From: Streptomyces sp. ICC1
GTDB taxonomy: Bacteria; Actinomycetota; Actinomycetes; Streptomycetales; Streptomycetaceae
Assembly: GCF_003287935.1 (NCBI RefSeq)
Contig: NZ_CP030287.1
Coordinates: 1-64,000 of the forward strand
Direction: 5' to 3'
Length of the DNA stretch: 64,000 nucleotides
A program made the translations under genes and the position numbers. Positions 43,701 through 51,510 of this stretch are shown here, piece by piece. The notes below the pieces were generated by a model. It made no database searches. It saw only the letters and a program-made list of their open reading frames with translations, and was not told the DNA's origin. Within the stretch, counting starts at the first letter, position 1. Every line of letters starts with the position of its first letter.

Positions 43701-43832
43701 ATGAACGAGAACGCTCCCACCGAGCAGGCCAGTGGTCTGCTGATCGGTGTCCGCCGGATCAACGCGGCGCGGTCGCGCGCCGAAGAGGCTTCGGACAACA
43801 CCGGTGGCAAGTCGGACATGAACGACACCTGA
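43701..43832 (+). CDS. 43-residue peptide, candidate RiPP-type precursor
   Basis: ATG 43701 follows the very strong ribosome site AGGAAGGAG by seven bases. The peptide starts MNENAPTEQASGLLIGVRRI, continues NAARSRAEEASDNTGGKSDM and ends NDT. There is an acidic/polar start, a short hydrophobic patch GLLIG, an Arg-rich helix and a flexible polar tail. It lies 19 bases before the JmjC gene in a run of coupled enzymes. A small peptide with its own strong ribosome site directly before an Fe/2-oxoglutarate enzyme is the layout of many ribosomally made, modified peptides. Substrate status is inferred only from position. Confidence 0.6.
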   Translation: MNENAPTEQASGLLIGVRRINAARSRAEEASDNTGGKSDMNDT

Positions 43833-43851
43833 TCGACCGAGGAGACCCACG

Positions 43852-45036
43852 GTGATTGATTCCGCATCGTGGGCGCAGCGTCTGGGCGGGGACACGTTCC
43901 TCGCCCAGACGTGTTTCCGCGCCCACGCAGTGATCCGTTCAGCCGGCGCCGCCGTTCCCACCCTGTTGACCTGGGACGACATCAACGAGATCGTCGCCGC
44001 GCACCGGCTGGAGCCGCCCCGCATGCGACTCTCCCGCGCGGGGGAGGCCGTCCCCGCGACGGCGTACTCCGTCCTGCGCACGAACCGGCGCGGGGTGTCC
44101 TGGTACCAGCCTCAGCCGACGGAGTTCCACGCGCGCCTCGCCGAGGGGGCGTCCCTCGTCATCGACGCGATCGACCAGATCCACCCGCCCGTCCGGGCAG
44201 CCGCCGCCGGCCTCGAACGGTTCTTCCGGACCCCCGTCCAGGCCAACGCGTACGCCTCCTGGACGTCCGAAGAGGGCTTCGGTACCCACTGGGACGACCA
44301 CGACGTCGTGGTCCTCCAACTCGAAGGCTCCAAGCGGTGGAAGATCTACGGACCCACCCGGCAGGCCCCCGCCTGGCGCGACGTCGAAGCTCCCGAGGCC
44401 CCGACGGGCGAGCCGATCGCGGACATCGTCCTGACGCCCGGCGATCTCCTCTACCTCCCGCGCGGCTGGTGGCACGCGGTGAGCGCCGACCAGGGCACCG
44501 CATCGCTCCACCTCACCTTCGGGCTGGCCACGCAGACCGGTGCGGAGTTCCTGGGATGGCTGTGCGACGACCTCCGGACCAGCGCAACCGTCCGCTCCGA
44601 CGTCCCCCGCTTCGGCACGCCCGAAAAGCGGGCGGACTACCTGGGCGCCGTACGCAAGGAGGTGCTGTCCGCTCTGGAGGACCCGGCGGTTCTGGACCGG
44701 TGGGAGAGGTCGCTGGACACCACACACCCGGGGCACCCGCGCCTTTCCCTGCCGCACCTGGCGACCGTTCCGCCCGAGCCCGGGATCACCGTCCAGGTCA
44801 CCGTGCCCCGCGCCCGGGTGGACCAGGACGCCGAGGCGGTGACCTTCTCCGGCGCCGGGCGCGAGTGGACCTTCGCACTGCGCGCCGCACCGCTGCTGCA
44901 CCGCCTGGCCGGCGGGCCGCCGGTCACGCTCGGGGACCTCGCCGCCGCATCCGGCCTCACCGTCGCCCAGAGCGCTGAGATCGTCTCGGCTCTGGTCGGC
45001 GGACAGGCCGCCGCCGTGATCGGGGCACCCAGGTGA
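43852..45036 (+). CDS. JmjC/cupin-domain Fe(II)- and 2-oxoglutarate-dependent hydroxylase
   Basis: A protein of 394 residues. The iron triad is His146 and Asp148 (FGTHWDDHD) with His208 (YLPRGWWHAVSA). A 2-oxoglutarate-binding Lys is likely in GSKRWKIYGP. A helical dimerisation region and a winged-helix-like C-terminus (about 290-390) give the layout of bacterial ribosomal oxygenases such as YcfD, which hydroxylate arginine. In this context the peptide encoded just upstream, rich in Arg, is the first candidate substrate. GAGGAG lies before GTG 43852. The stop overlaps the GTG of the aldo/keto reductase gene. Confidence 0.85.
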   Translation: MIDSASWAQRLGGDTFLAQTCFRAHAVIRSAGAAVPTLLTWDDINEIVAAHRLEPPRMRLSRAGEAVPATAYSVLRTNRRGVSWYQPQPTEFHARLAEGASLVIDAIDQIHPPVRAAAAGLERFFRTPVQANAYASWTSEEGFGTHWDDHDVVVLQLEGSKRWKIYGPTRQAPAWRDVEAPEAPTGEPIADIVLTPGDLLYLPRGWWHAVSADQGTASLHLTFGLATQTGAEFLGWLCDDLRTSATVRSDVPRFGTPEKRADYLGAVRKEVLSALEDPAVLDRWERSLDTTHPGHPRLSLPHLATVPPEPGITVQVTVPRARVDQDAEAVTFSGAGREWTFALRAAPLLHRLAGGPPVTLGDLAAASGLTVAQSAEIVSALVGGQAAAVIGAPR

Positions 45037-45926
45037 CCGCCGCCCTCGGCCTCGGGACGTACCGGGTGCGCGCTGTCGAGGAGCCGGCGCGCGCGGCGTG
45101 TTCCGACGGGCTGGTGTGGCTGGACACCGCACCCAACTACGCCACGGCCCACCAGGCACTCGGCCCGGTCATCGCCGACCACCCCCGCGCCATGATCGCG
45201 ACGAAGACTGGCTTCTTCACCCAGCAGGAAGGCGAGGCCGCAGTGGCGGCCGGAGTCCTCCCACCCGGGGAAGCCGCAGTCGGCCACAGCCTCCACCCCG
45301 GCTTCGCCCGCTGGCAGACCGATCGCTCCCTCGCGACCCTGGGCCGCGCCGACATCGTGTTCGTCCACAACCCCGAGCACGCCCACCAGGACCGTGGGGT
45401 GCTGCACGCCCGGCTGCGCGACGTGTTCTGCGAGCTGGAGGAGTACGCCGCCGAAGGCCGCATCGCCGGATACGGAGTGGCCACCTGGTCCGGCTTCCAG
45501 CACGAGGCATTCACCGTCCCCGAACTCCTCGGCCTGGCCAAAGAGGCCGCCGGATCGGGTGAACACCACCTCGGCGCGATCCAGCAGCCGGTCAGCCTCG
45601 TCATGGTCCGCCCGATCGCGCTCGCCCTCGGCGGGCGGGGCCCGCTCGTCCAGGCTCGCGCCGCCGGCCTGCTCACATTCGGCTCCTCACCCCTGCATGG
45701 CGGCGAACTCCTCGACTTGGCCACACCCGAACTCGCCGAGTTCATCCGACCCGGCACCAGCACGGCCGCCGCCTGCCTCCTGACTGCGGCGTCCTGCCCG
45801 AGCCTGGACGTGGTACTGCTGTCCGCCAGTACGCCGCAGCACTGGAAGGCCGCCAAGGAGGCCATCGCCTCGCCGCTCGAACCGGACCAGCTCAGGAGGG
45901 TCATCGATGTACTCGCCCAAGGATGA
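45033..45926 (+). CDS. Aldo/keto reductase
   Basis: A protein of 297 residues with the family tetrad: Asp31 and Tyr36 (DTAPNYATA), Lys58 (ATKTGF) and His112 (IVFVHNPEH). The barrel continues with GRIAGYGVATWSG and ends LSASTPQHW, a cofactor-binding segment. Such enzymes reduce carbonyls with NADPH. It is coupled on both sides: GTGA overlap with the JmjC gene and a 20-base overlap with the kinase gene. It could reduce or oxidise a group made by the hydroxylase. Confidence 0.82.
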   Translation: MTAALGLGTYRVRAVEEPARAACSDGLVWLDTAPNYATAHQALGPVIADHPRAMIATKTGFFTQQEGEAAVAAGVLPPGEAAVGHSLHPGFARWQTDRSLATLGRADIVFVHNPEHAHQDRGVLHARLRDVFCELEEYAAEGRIAGYGVATWSGFQHEAFTVPELLGLAKEAAGSGEHHLGAIQQPVSLVMVRPIALALGGRGPLVQARAAGLLTFGSSPLHGGELLDLATPELAEFIRPGTSTAAACLLTAASCPSLDVVLLSASTPQHWKAAKEAIASPLEPDQLRRVIDVLAQG

Positions 45927-46737
45927 GATCACCAGGGCCCGCATGGAGGACGCCCTCGCCACCGCATCCTCACATCTGGCCACCGCTCCGACGGGCCCGC
46001 TGTCCTGGGGATGGCTCGGCCGGACCGTCGGCTCCCGCACCGAGAACGGCCACTGGCTCCGCGTCCACTGCGGCGAAGCTGCCAAGACCCCCACCACCCG
46101 GAACGAGGGCATCGCGCTCGCCGAGGAACGGGTTTCGGACAAGGTGTCCCGCCCCCACCTTCACGACCTGTACCGATGGGAGGGTGGGGAGTACGTCTTC
46201 GAGGCCGAGCTGATCGACTACATCGCCCAGCCCGTCATCTCCCCGGAAACCCCCGACCTCACGGAGGACCCAGGTCTCCCGGGCTCCTGGTGGGCGACGC
46301 TGCGGGAGAGCCTGGACGCCCTCAGCGCTGCCGAGCCGCCCCGCGAGACCATCCGTCAGTCCTGGGCGGACCGCGTGTTCCCCGAGTTCCTCGGCATCCC
46401 CGCGCCGACCATCACCGAACGCGTCACCGGGCACGCCGATCTCCAGTGGGCCAACCTCACCCACCACCCCCTAGTCATCCTCGACTGGGAACGCTGGGGC
46501 GCCGTTCCTGTCGGCTACGACCCGGCCATGCTCTACGTCAACAGCCTCCGCGTCCCCGCCGTCGCCGCACGCATCCGCACCGAGTTCGCCGACGTCCTGG
46601 ACACACCCGCCGGCCGGATCGGCGAACAGGTCGCCCTCGCCGAAATGCTCCAGGCCGTCGGCCGCGGCTGGTACAGGGAGCTGGCTCCACTGTTGCGCCA
46701 GCGCGCGGAGGAAGTGACGGGCATCCTTCCTCGCTGA
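45907..46737 (+). CDS. Phosphotransferase-fold kinase
   Basis: A protein of 276 residues. The catalytic loop is GHADLQWANLTHHPL (about 177-191), followed by VILDWERWG, the metal-binding segment; this is the APH/HSK2 kinase fold. The N-lobe is short and its ATP lysine is not obvious. ATG 45907 lies inside the aldo/keto reductase gene, so translation is coupled. In this operon it would phosphorylate a peptide or small-molecule intermediate, or inactivate a product as a self-protection step. Confidence 0.75.
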   Translation: MYSPKDEITRARMEDALATASSHLATAPTGPLSWGWLGRTVGSRTENGHWLRVHCGEAAKTPTTRNEGIALAEERVSDKVSRPHLHDLYRWEGGEYVFEAELIDYIAQPVISPETPDLTEDPGLPGSWWATLRESLDALSAAEPPRETIRQSWADRVFPEFLGIPAPTITERVTGHADLQWANLTHHPLVILDWERWGAVPVGYDPAMLYVNSLRVPAVAARIRTEFADVLDTPAGRIGEQVALAEMLQAVGRGWYRELAPLLRQRAEEVTGILPR

Positions 46738-46765
46738 GCGTCAACAACCAAGGAGACAGACCAAC

Positions 46766-47203
46766 ATGATCGAACGAGTCCGAGCCGTCCTCGTCACCGC
46801 GGCCGACACGATGCTGGTCATCCGCCGCACCAAGCCCGGAATCCCCATGTACTGGGTGCTCCCCGGCGGCGGGGTCGAGGAGAGCGACGAGTCCCGGGAG
46901 GCCGCCCTCCACCGGGAGATCCACGAAGAGATCGCGGGGAAGGCCGACATCGTCCGCCTCCTGCACACGACGGAGTCCGACACCGAGCGTCAGCTCTTCT
47001 ACCTCGCCCGCATCGCGACATGGTCCTTCGAGGACCGGACCGGCCCCGAGTTCACCGCCGAGGGCCGTGGCGAGTACGCGCTGGAGGAGATCCCGCTGAC
47101 CGTGGAGGGGCTCGACGGCATCGACCTCAAGCCCGAGGAGATCGCCCGCGTCCTACGGGGCGCCATCGGCGCCGGCACGCTCGGAGCTGGGGTCGTGGCC
47201 TAG
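46766..47203 (+). CDS. NUDIX hydrolase
   Basis: A protein of 145 residues. The Nudix box is GGVEESDESREAALHREIHE followed by EIAG (about residues 32-55), with the REIHEE catalytic glutamates intact. It hydrolyses nucleoside diphosphates linked to another group; the substrate is unknown. AAGGAGACAG precedes the ATG. It is the last gene before a strong hairpin and so closes the peptide operon. A NUDIX next to a kinase may act on nucleotide-activated intermediates. Confidence 0.85.
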   Translation: MIERVRAVLVTAADTMLVIRRTKPGIPMYWVLPGGGVEESDESREAALHREIHEEIAGKADIVRLLHTTESDTERQLFYLARIATWSFEDRTGPEFTAEGRGEYALEEIPLTVEGLDGIDLKPEEIARVLRGAIGAGTLGAGVVA

Positions 47204-47223
47204 CCGTACGCCATGCGGACATG

Positions 47224-47261
47224 CCACCGGGGCCAACGCGGAATCGCGTTGGCCCCGGTGG
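47224..47261. terminator. Bidirectional terminator of the peptide operon
   Basis: The perfect 17-bp inverted repeat CCACCGGGGCCAACGCG / CGCGTTGGCCCCGGTGG with loop GAAT separates the NUDIX gene from the convergent 47272 gene. Confidence 0.88.
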
Positions 47262-47271
47262 GTGGTGTTGG

Positions 47272-47652
47272 TCAGAAGGTGTACGCGGTGAAGCGGCGAG
47301 GGGGCTCGGTCATTCGGCCAAGCAGCTGGTCCAGCTGGGCCCTTTCGGCCTCACCCGTGAGCTCGACGGCATTGCCGAGGGTCTTCTTCGTGAGTTGATC
47401 CATGAACGGGGCGAGGAACCGCTGGAGGGCTTCCGGGGCTTCCTCCGTCGTCCGCAGGTACTCCATGTAGCGAGTGTGCTGCGCGGCGAACTCTTCGAAC
47501 TCGTCGCGCGTGGCGTGCAAGGCGGTGGTCTGCTCCTCCTTGGTGAAGGGGCGGCCGTCTATGTGGGACCAGGTTTTGGTGTCGCGCCGGTATTTGAAGT
47601 CCGAGTCGCAGAGGAGGGCGACGACGGCGGGTCGGATTTCGGTTTCAGGCAT
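47272..47652 (-). CDS. Hypothetical helical protein
   Basis: A protein of 126 residues starting at ATG 47652 (MPETEIRPAVVALLCDSDFK). It has many charged helices and the stretch RRDTKTWSHIDGRPFTKEEQ. No family recognised. The longer frame from 47694 begins in low-complexity DNA. It is convergent with the peptide operon. Confidence 0.5.
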   Translation of the reverse strand: MPETEIRPAVVALLCDSDFKYRRDTKTWSHIDGRPFTKEEQTTALHATRDEFEEFAAQHTRYMEYLRTTEEAPEALQRFLAPFMDQLTKKTLGNAVELTGEAERAQLDQLLGRMTEPPRRFTAYTF

Positions 47653-48010
47653 GCGAGTGCTCCTCGAAAGTGTGCGGGAAGGGCGTTGTTTCAAGTGTCT
47701 GGAGATTCCCCGGTTTGGCTGACCGGGGATCGTCGGCTATGTTGCGCCGCGCGCTCCGGTCAGCGGTGACGGAAGCGGTGTGCAGCCTGGGCGGTCGGCC
47801 GCCCTGTGCCGAGAGGCCAGGTGGGAGCAGCGGGGTGAGCCTGGATGCTCGTGCCGCGCTTCGGGCACGATGATTCCGGGTCGGAATTTGGTTTGGGCAT
47901 ACGAGGATTCCTTGCGGGGCGATTGCTGGTGGTGCCTTCAATGCTCCGCAGGATCCGGGAATTCGATAATCCTGGATCGTCGGATATAAGCGGCGCCGCG
48001 ATGGGTCGGC
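47653..48010. other. Intergenic stretch without a supported gene
   Basis: No frame here shows a domain. The part near 47870-47995 is AT-richer than its surroundings (GGAATTCGATAATCC). It lies between the peptide-operon side and the end of the relaxase gene and may be a cargo junction. Confidence 0.4.
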
Positions 48011-49711
48011 TCAGCGACGGCGAGCGTTGTCGCCGGCGGCCTTGACGGTCGTCCGTGTGGTGGACGGCGGGGCCTGGACGCTGCCGGTGCGCGCGATGCC
48101 GGAGGGCGCGGTGACGGGGTCGGCGGGTAGCTGCGCAAGGTGCCGAAGCCGCCAGACGAGGACTTCGCTGATAGAGGTGGCGCTGCCCAACTCCCTCTGC
48201 TGGGCTGCTTCGGCGAGCAGGTCGGCGGGGCTGTGGCCAGCGGCCTGGGCGTAGGCGAGGGTGGCCGCCAGGCCGGGCCAGCCGGGTTCGGCCAGGATCT
48301 GTTCCGCCAGGTCGGGGATGGCGTGGCGCAGGGCCGCTGCTTGCCGGTCTTGCAGGGGCCGGGACATGTGGCGGCCCCGCTGCTGGAGGAGGGTCATGGG
48401 CTGGGCCGCGGCGGCTTCGTAGGCGGCCCGGAGGTGGTCGGCTGCCTGGAGGGCGGCGACGGCCTGCTGGGCGTGGTTCTTCTTGGCGTGCCAGGCGGAG
48501 GCCGCTACGGCGAGGAAGAACGCCATGTCGATCAGCATCGCGCCCGTGGCACCGTCCTGGCCCCGCCCCAGGGCCGGACCGCTGTGCACGAGATCGCGGG
48601 CAGCTTGGCGCAGGGCCTCGTCCTGGCCGCGTTCGGCGCGCACGTGGGAGCGGGCCGCCCGCTCGAAGGCCGTGGCCGCATGCCGCAGCTGGGTGCGGGT
48701 GTGGGCGGCGGAGGTCTTGGCGAGGGCGTCGAGGACTTCGCCGGCGGCGGCGAGCTGGGCGGCCACGGTTCCGTCGTCACCGTGATCGATGAGGAGCACC
48801 GCCTGCCAGACAGCTCCCGTGGCGCGGCGACGAGCGGATGCGGGACGGCTTGCCTGGGCGGGCGTAGGCCGGGCCTGTGCGCCCGTCCAGCGTTCGCGGA
48901 GGCGGGGCAGGGAGAGGTCGGGCGCGAGCTTGGACCCCGAGTAGTGGACGGGCGCACCGTCCTTGTTGCGGTCCTCGGGCAGGGCGACGGTGTAGCCGAG
49001 GGTGTCGCCGGAGGGGGCTATCCGGCGCTTGACGAGGAGGCCGGCGGAGGCGACGCGGTCGAAGAACTCCGCCTCCGACCCGGTACCCGCTGCAGCGCGG
49101 CGGACGGTCTCGCGCAGTTCCTCGCGGGCGGTACGGTCCCGGCCCTGTCGCTGGGCTTTGTGGCGTTCGGCGCTGGTGGGGCGCTTGGCTGCGGTCCCGT
49201 CCCCGGGCGCCACACGGTAGAGGTCGTAGTCGGCCTCGATGCGACGGCATTCCGCCTGGGCGCGCTTGCCGGAGCGGTGGTGGTCAGGCTTGCGGCCGTC
49301 TTCGCGTACGAGGGTGGCGATGAGGTGGACGTGGTCGTCGGCGTGGCGGATGGCCGCCCAACGGCAGCCCGCACCGTCGCCAGGGTCGATGCCGGTGGCG
49401 GCGATGACGCGGCGGGCGATGTCCGCCCACTCGGCGTCGGTGAGCGTGCGGTCGCCGGGGGCGCTTCTGACGGAGGCGTGCCAGACGTGCTTGTCCGGTC
49501 GGGTGCCCGCAGGGAGCAGGTGGAGGGGTTCGTCGAGGAGCTGCTGGAGATCCTCCTCGGTGGCGCCGAGGTCGCGGCCGGGGTCAGGGGCGAGGCCGTC
49601 GAAGGAGGCGACCAGGTGAGGGTCGACGTGCTCCTCGGTCCGGCCGGCGCCAAAGAGGTAGGCGAGCAGACCGGCGGTGTCGCCGCCCTGCTTGTGGATG
49701 GAGGGGATCAA
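48011..49711 (-). CDS. Relaxase (MobA-like mobilisation nuclease)
   Basis: A protein of 566 residues from TTG 49711. The relaxase domain is at about 1-200. WAAIRHADDHVHLIATLV (near residue 120) is the three-His metal motif of the MobA/VirD2 superfamily, and an N-terminal LLAYLFGAGRTEEHV carries candidate nucleophile Tyr. The second half is helical and Ala/Arg/Gln-rich, probably for interaction with DNA or a coupling protein. It would nick the element at oriT and lead a single strand into a recipient. Its TTG overlaps the stop of the MobC-like gene (TTGA). Confidence 0.82.
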   Translation of the reverse strand: MIPSIHKQGGDTAGLLAYLFGAGRTEEHVDPHLVASFDGLAPDPGRDLGATEEDLQQLLDEPLHLLPAGTRPDKHVWHASVRSAPGDRTLTDAEWADIARRVIAATGIDPGDGAGCRWAAIRHADDHVHLIATLVREDGRKPDHHRSGKRAQAECRRIEADYDLYRVAPGDGTAAKRPTSAERHKAQRQGRDRTAREELRETVRRAAAGTGSEAEFFDRVASAGLLVKRRIAPSGDTLGYTVALPEDRNKDGAPVHYSGSKLAPDLSLPRLRERWTGAQARPTPAQASRPASARRRATGAVWQAVLLIDHGDDGTVAAQLAAAGEVLDALAKTSAAHTRTQLRHAATAFERAARSHVRAERGQDEALRQAARDLVHSGPALGRGQDGATGAMLIDMAFFLAVAASAWHAKKNHAQQAVAALQAADHLRAAYEAAAAQPMTLLQQRGRHMSRPLQDRQAAALRHAIPDLAEQILAEPGWPGLAATLAYAQAAGHSPADLLAEAAQQRELGSATSISEVLVWRLRHLAQLPADPVTAPSGIARTGSVQAPPSTTRTTVKAAGDNARRR

Positions 49712-50307
49712 GCGGTCTGGGTTCCTTCGGGGTTGATCATGCGGGTCGTCAGCTGGCGGATGTCCTCGACGGCGCGGCGGACGGCGGCGATGGTGTCGTC
49801 GAGTCCTTCGGGGGCGATGCCCAGGTGCAGGGCTTTGGCCGTCTGGTTGAGGTTGTTGTTCGCGATGCCGAGCTGGCGGCGCAGTGCGAACAGGGTGGTG
49901 AGGACGTCCTGCTCGGTGGCGATGACGGCAGCGGTGCGGCTCAGGTCGCGGGCAGCGGCGAGTGTGCTGTGCGCGAGGAAGCCGGCCAGGGTCATGCCGA
50001 CGGCCGCTGCGCCGGCGGAGGCGAGCGCGAGCTCTGGCTCGCTGAGGCGGACGCTTCGTGCGAGGCGCTGCTCGCTGGCTCGGGGCCGGGGCTTGCCCCG
50101 GCGCTTGGCAGGCTGCGGTCCGCCCTCGGCCGCCGCCTTTCCGTCCCGTGCCCCCTGGCGCGGGACGGAGCCCGCCACCCCCGGGGCGGGCTCCGGTTCG
50201 GACGCGCCCCCGACGGGGGAGTGTCCGAACCTCCAACTTGCTGCGCTGTTTGCTGGGGTGGGGGTCGGCTGCTGGCCGATGAGTGGGGGCTTCTCGTAGT
50301 CGTGCAT
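49708..50307 (-). CDS. MobC-like mobilisation accessory protein
   Basis: A protein of 199 residues with a disordered start of about 75 residues. A ribbon/helix-like region RSVRLSEPELALASAGAAAV follows, then LRRQLGIANNNLNQTAKALH, the MobC signature (quoted as residues about 143-162). It would help the relaxase open oriT. Translationally coupled to the relaxase gene. Confidence 0.75.
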   Translation of the reverse strand: MHDYEKPPLIGQQPTPTPANSAASWRFGHSPVGGASEPEPAPGVAGSVPRQGARDGKAAAEGGPQPAKRRGKPRPRASEQRLARSVRLSEPELALASAGAAAVGMTLAGFLAHSTLAAARDLSRTAAVIATEQDVLTTLFALRRQLGIANNNLNQTAKALHLGIAPEGLDDTIAAVRRAVEDIRQLTTRMINPEGTQTA

Positions 50308-50372
50308 GTGCGGGTGCTGCTCCTGTCGTGGAGGTGGTCGGACCGGCTGGTTCGGGGCCAGTCGGGTATGCC

Positions 50373-51263
50373 TCAGGTGGTGCTGGTTGCCTCGTCGAGC
50401 TCGGCCTGTACCTGAAGGGTGAGTTCGTCCCGGCGGTCCCGGCCGATGGGCAGTCCGTGTGCGCGTACGGCTTTCTCGATGTGGCGGCTGGAGGCGCGGC
50501 CATTGCGTCCGGTCGGGGCGTTGCGCGCGATGACGAGGAGCTCGTCGAGCGGGACGGTGGCTTTGCGACCGGCGCGCTTTTTCGGCGGGGTCCGGGATTC
50601 CGCCACTTGCTCGACGCCTTGCGCCACTGTGCTGACGGCCGCTTGTTCCGTGGGAGTGCTCTCACCGTGGCGGAGGCCGCTGGGAGCGGACGAGGGGGAC
50701 TCGGGTAGGGGGGCGGTTCCGGAGTCCACCAAGGGGTTGTCGCGGTTGACCACAGAGTTTGTGGCGTCGGGGAGGGAGACCTCGGGCGGGCTGCTGGCAC
50801 CCGGATCCGGCATTGCGACGAGGCGGTGCACCTGACGCATCAGGACGCCGAAGGCGAGCAGCGCAGCAGTCGGCGGGACGGCGGCGACCACGTAGTCGAG
50901 GACGGGGACCGGGGTGTCCCCGCTGCCGCTGACCCCGGCCACGTTGAGCGCGATGGAGCCCACCGACCCGGCAGCGGTCAGCGCGATCGCCCAGCCGTCC
51001 GGCTCCCGGCGAAGGCCGGCATGGAGCATGAGCAGCTCGCCGATGACGATGAAGGTGTCCAGGGTCGCCGGCCAGGCCCACTGGCGTATGGGGGAGACCG
51101 CCAGGCCGTGGCGTCCGGCGACCTCGGCCAGGTGCGCGTACGAGAGCCAGAACGCGGCAGCGGTCAGCACGAGGATGAATGCTCCCGCTACGACGAGGAC
51201 GTACTTCCCGGCAGCCTGGGTGCTGGAGCGGGGGTGGGAGACGGGGGCGTTGTTGGTGCTCAG
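50373..51263 (-). CDS. DUF2637 (Spd-like) membrane protein
   Basis: A protein of about 296 residues with four helices in the first 150 (including AAAFWLSYAHLAEVAGRHGL and SPIRQWAWPATLDTFIVIGE, the DUF2637 core), then a disordered Pro/Ser-rich linker and a C-terminal helix-turn-helix-like part (RKATVPLDELLVIARNAP). DUF2637 proteins are typical of Streptomyces plasmids and integrative elements and are linked to spread (Spd). The start is uncertain: CTG 51263 has GGAG seven bases before it and restores the first helix, while GTG 51170 would cut it. Confidence 0.75.
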   Translation of the reverse strand: MSTNNAPVSHPRSSTQAAGKYVLVVAGAFILVLTAAAFWLSYAHLAEVAGRHGLAVSPIRQWAWPATLDTFIVIGELLMLHAGLRREPDGWAIALTAAGSVGSIALNVAGVSGSGDTPVPVLDYVVAAVPPTAALLAFGVLMRQVHRLVAMPDPGASSPPEVSLPDATNSVVNRDNPLVDSGTAPLPESPSSAPSGLRHGESTPTEQAAVSTVAQGVEQVAESRTPPKKRAGRKATVPLDELLVIARNAPTGRNGRASSRHIEKAVRAHGLPIGRDRRDELTLQVQAELDEATSTT

Positions 51264-51301
51264 AAGGGTGCTCCGTGTGGGTTTCTGCGGAGGCGATCAC
51301 G

Positions 51302-51510
51302 GCGTTCACGGAGGGGGCGTACACGCGAGCCCCCTTCTAAAGGGGGGCTCGCGCGTGAACGCTCTGGCACGTGTACGGCGTACGCGTGCGTGATCGTCTG
51401 ACCTGCGGGTTTGTGTGAATCGTGTACGTCGGCGAAACCGTGTGGGCGGGGGCGTGCCCCGGGGGCGCGTGTACGCCCCCGTGCACGGTTCGCAGGCCCC
51501 GACCGCGGAG
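51302..51510. promoter_or_regulatory. Candidate replication or control region: nested dyads and four CGTGTACG sites
   Basis: A hairpin CGCGAGCCCCC / GGGGGCTCGCG (51324-51353) lies inside a wider dyad GCGTTCACG / CGTGAACGC (51302-51310 and 51354-51362). CGTGTACG occurs at 51318 (reverse), 51370, 51421 and 51468, spaced 52, 51 and 47 bp. The region lies between the DUF2637 gene and the end of the helicase gene, and could be an origin, an oriT or a multi-site operator. Confidence 0.5.
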
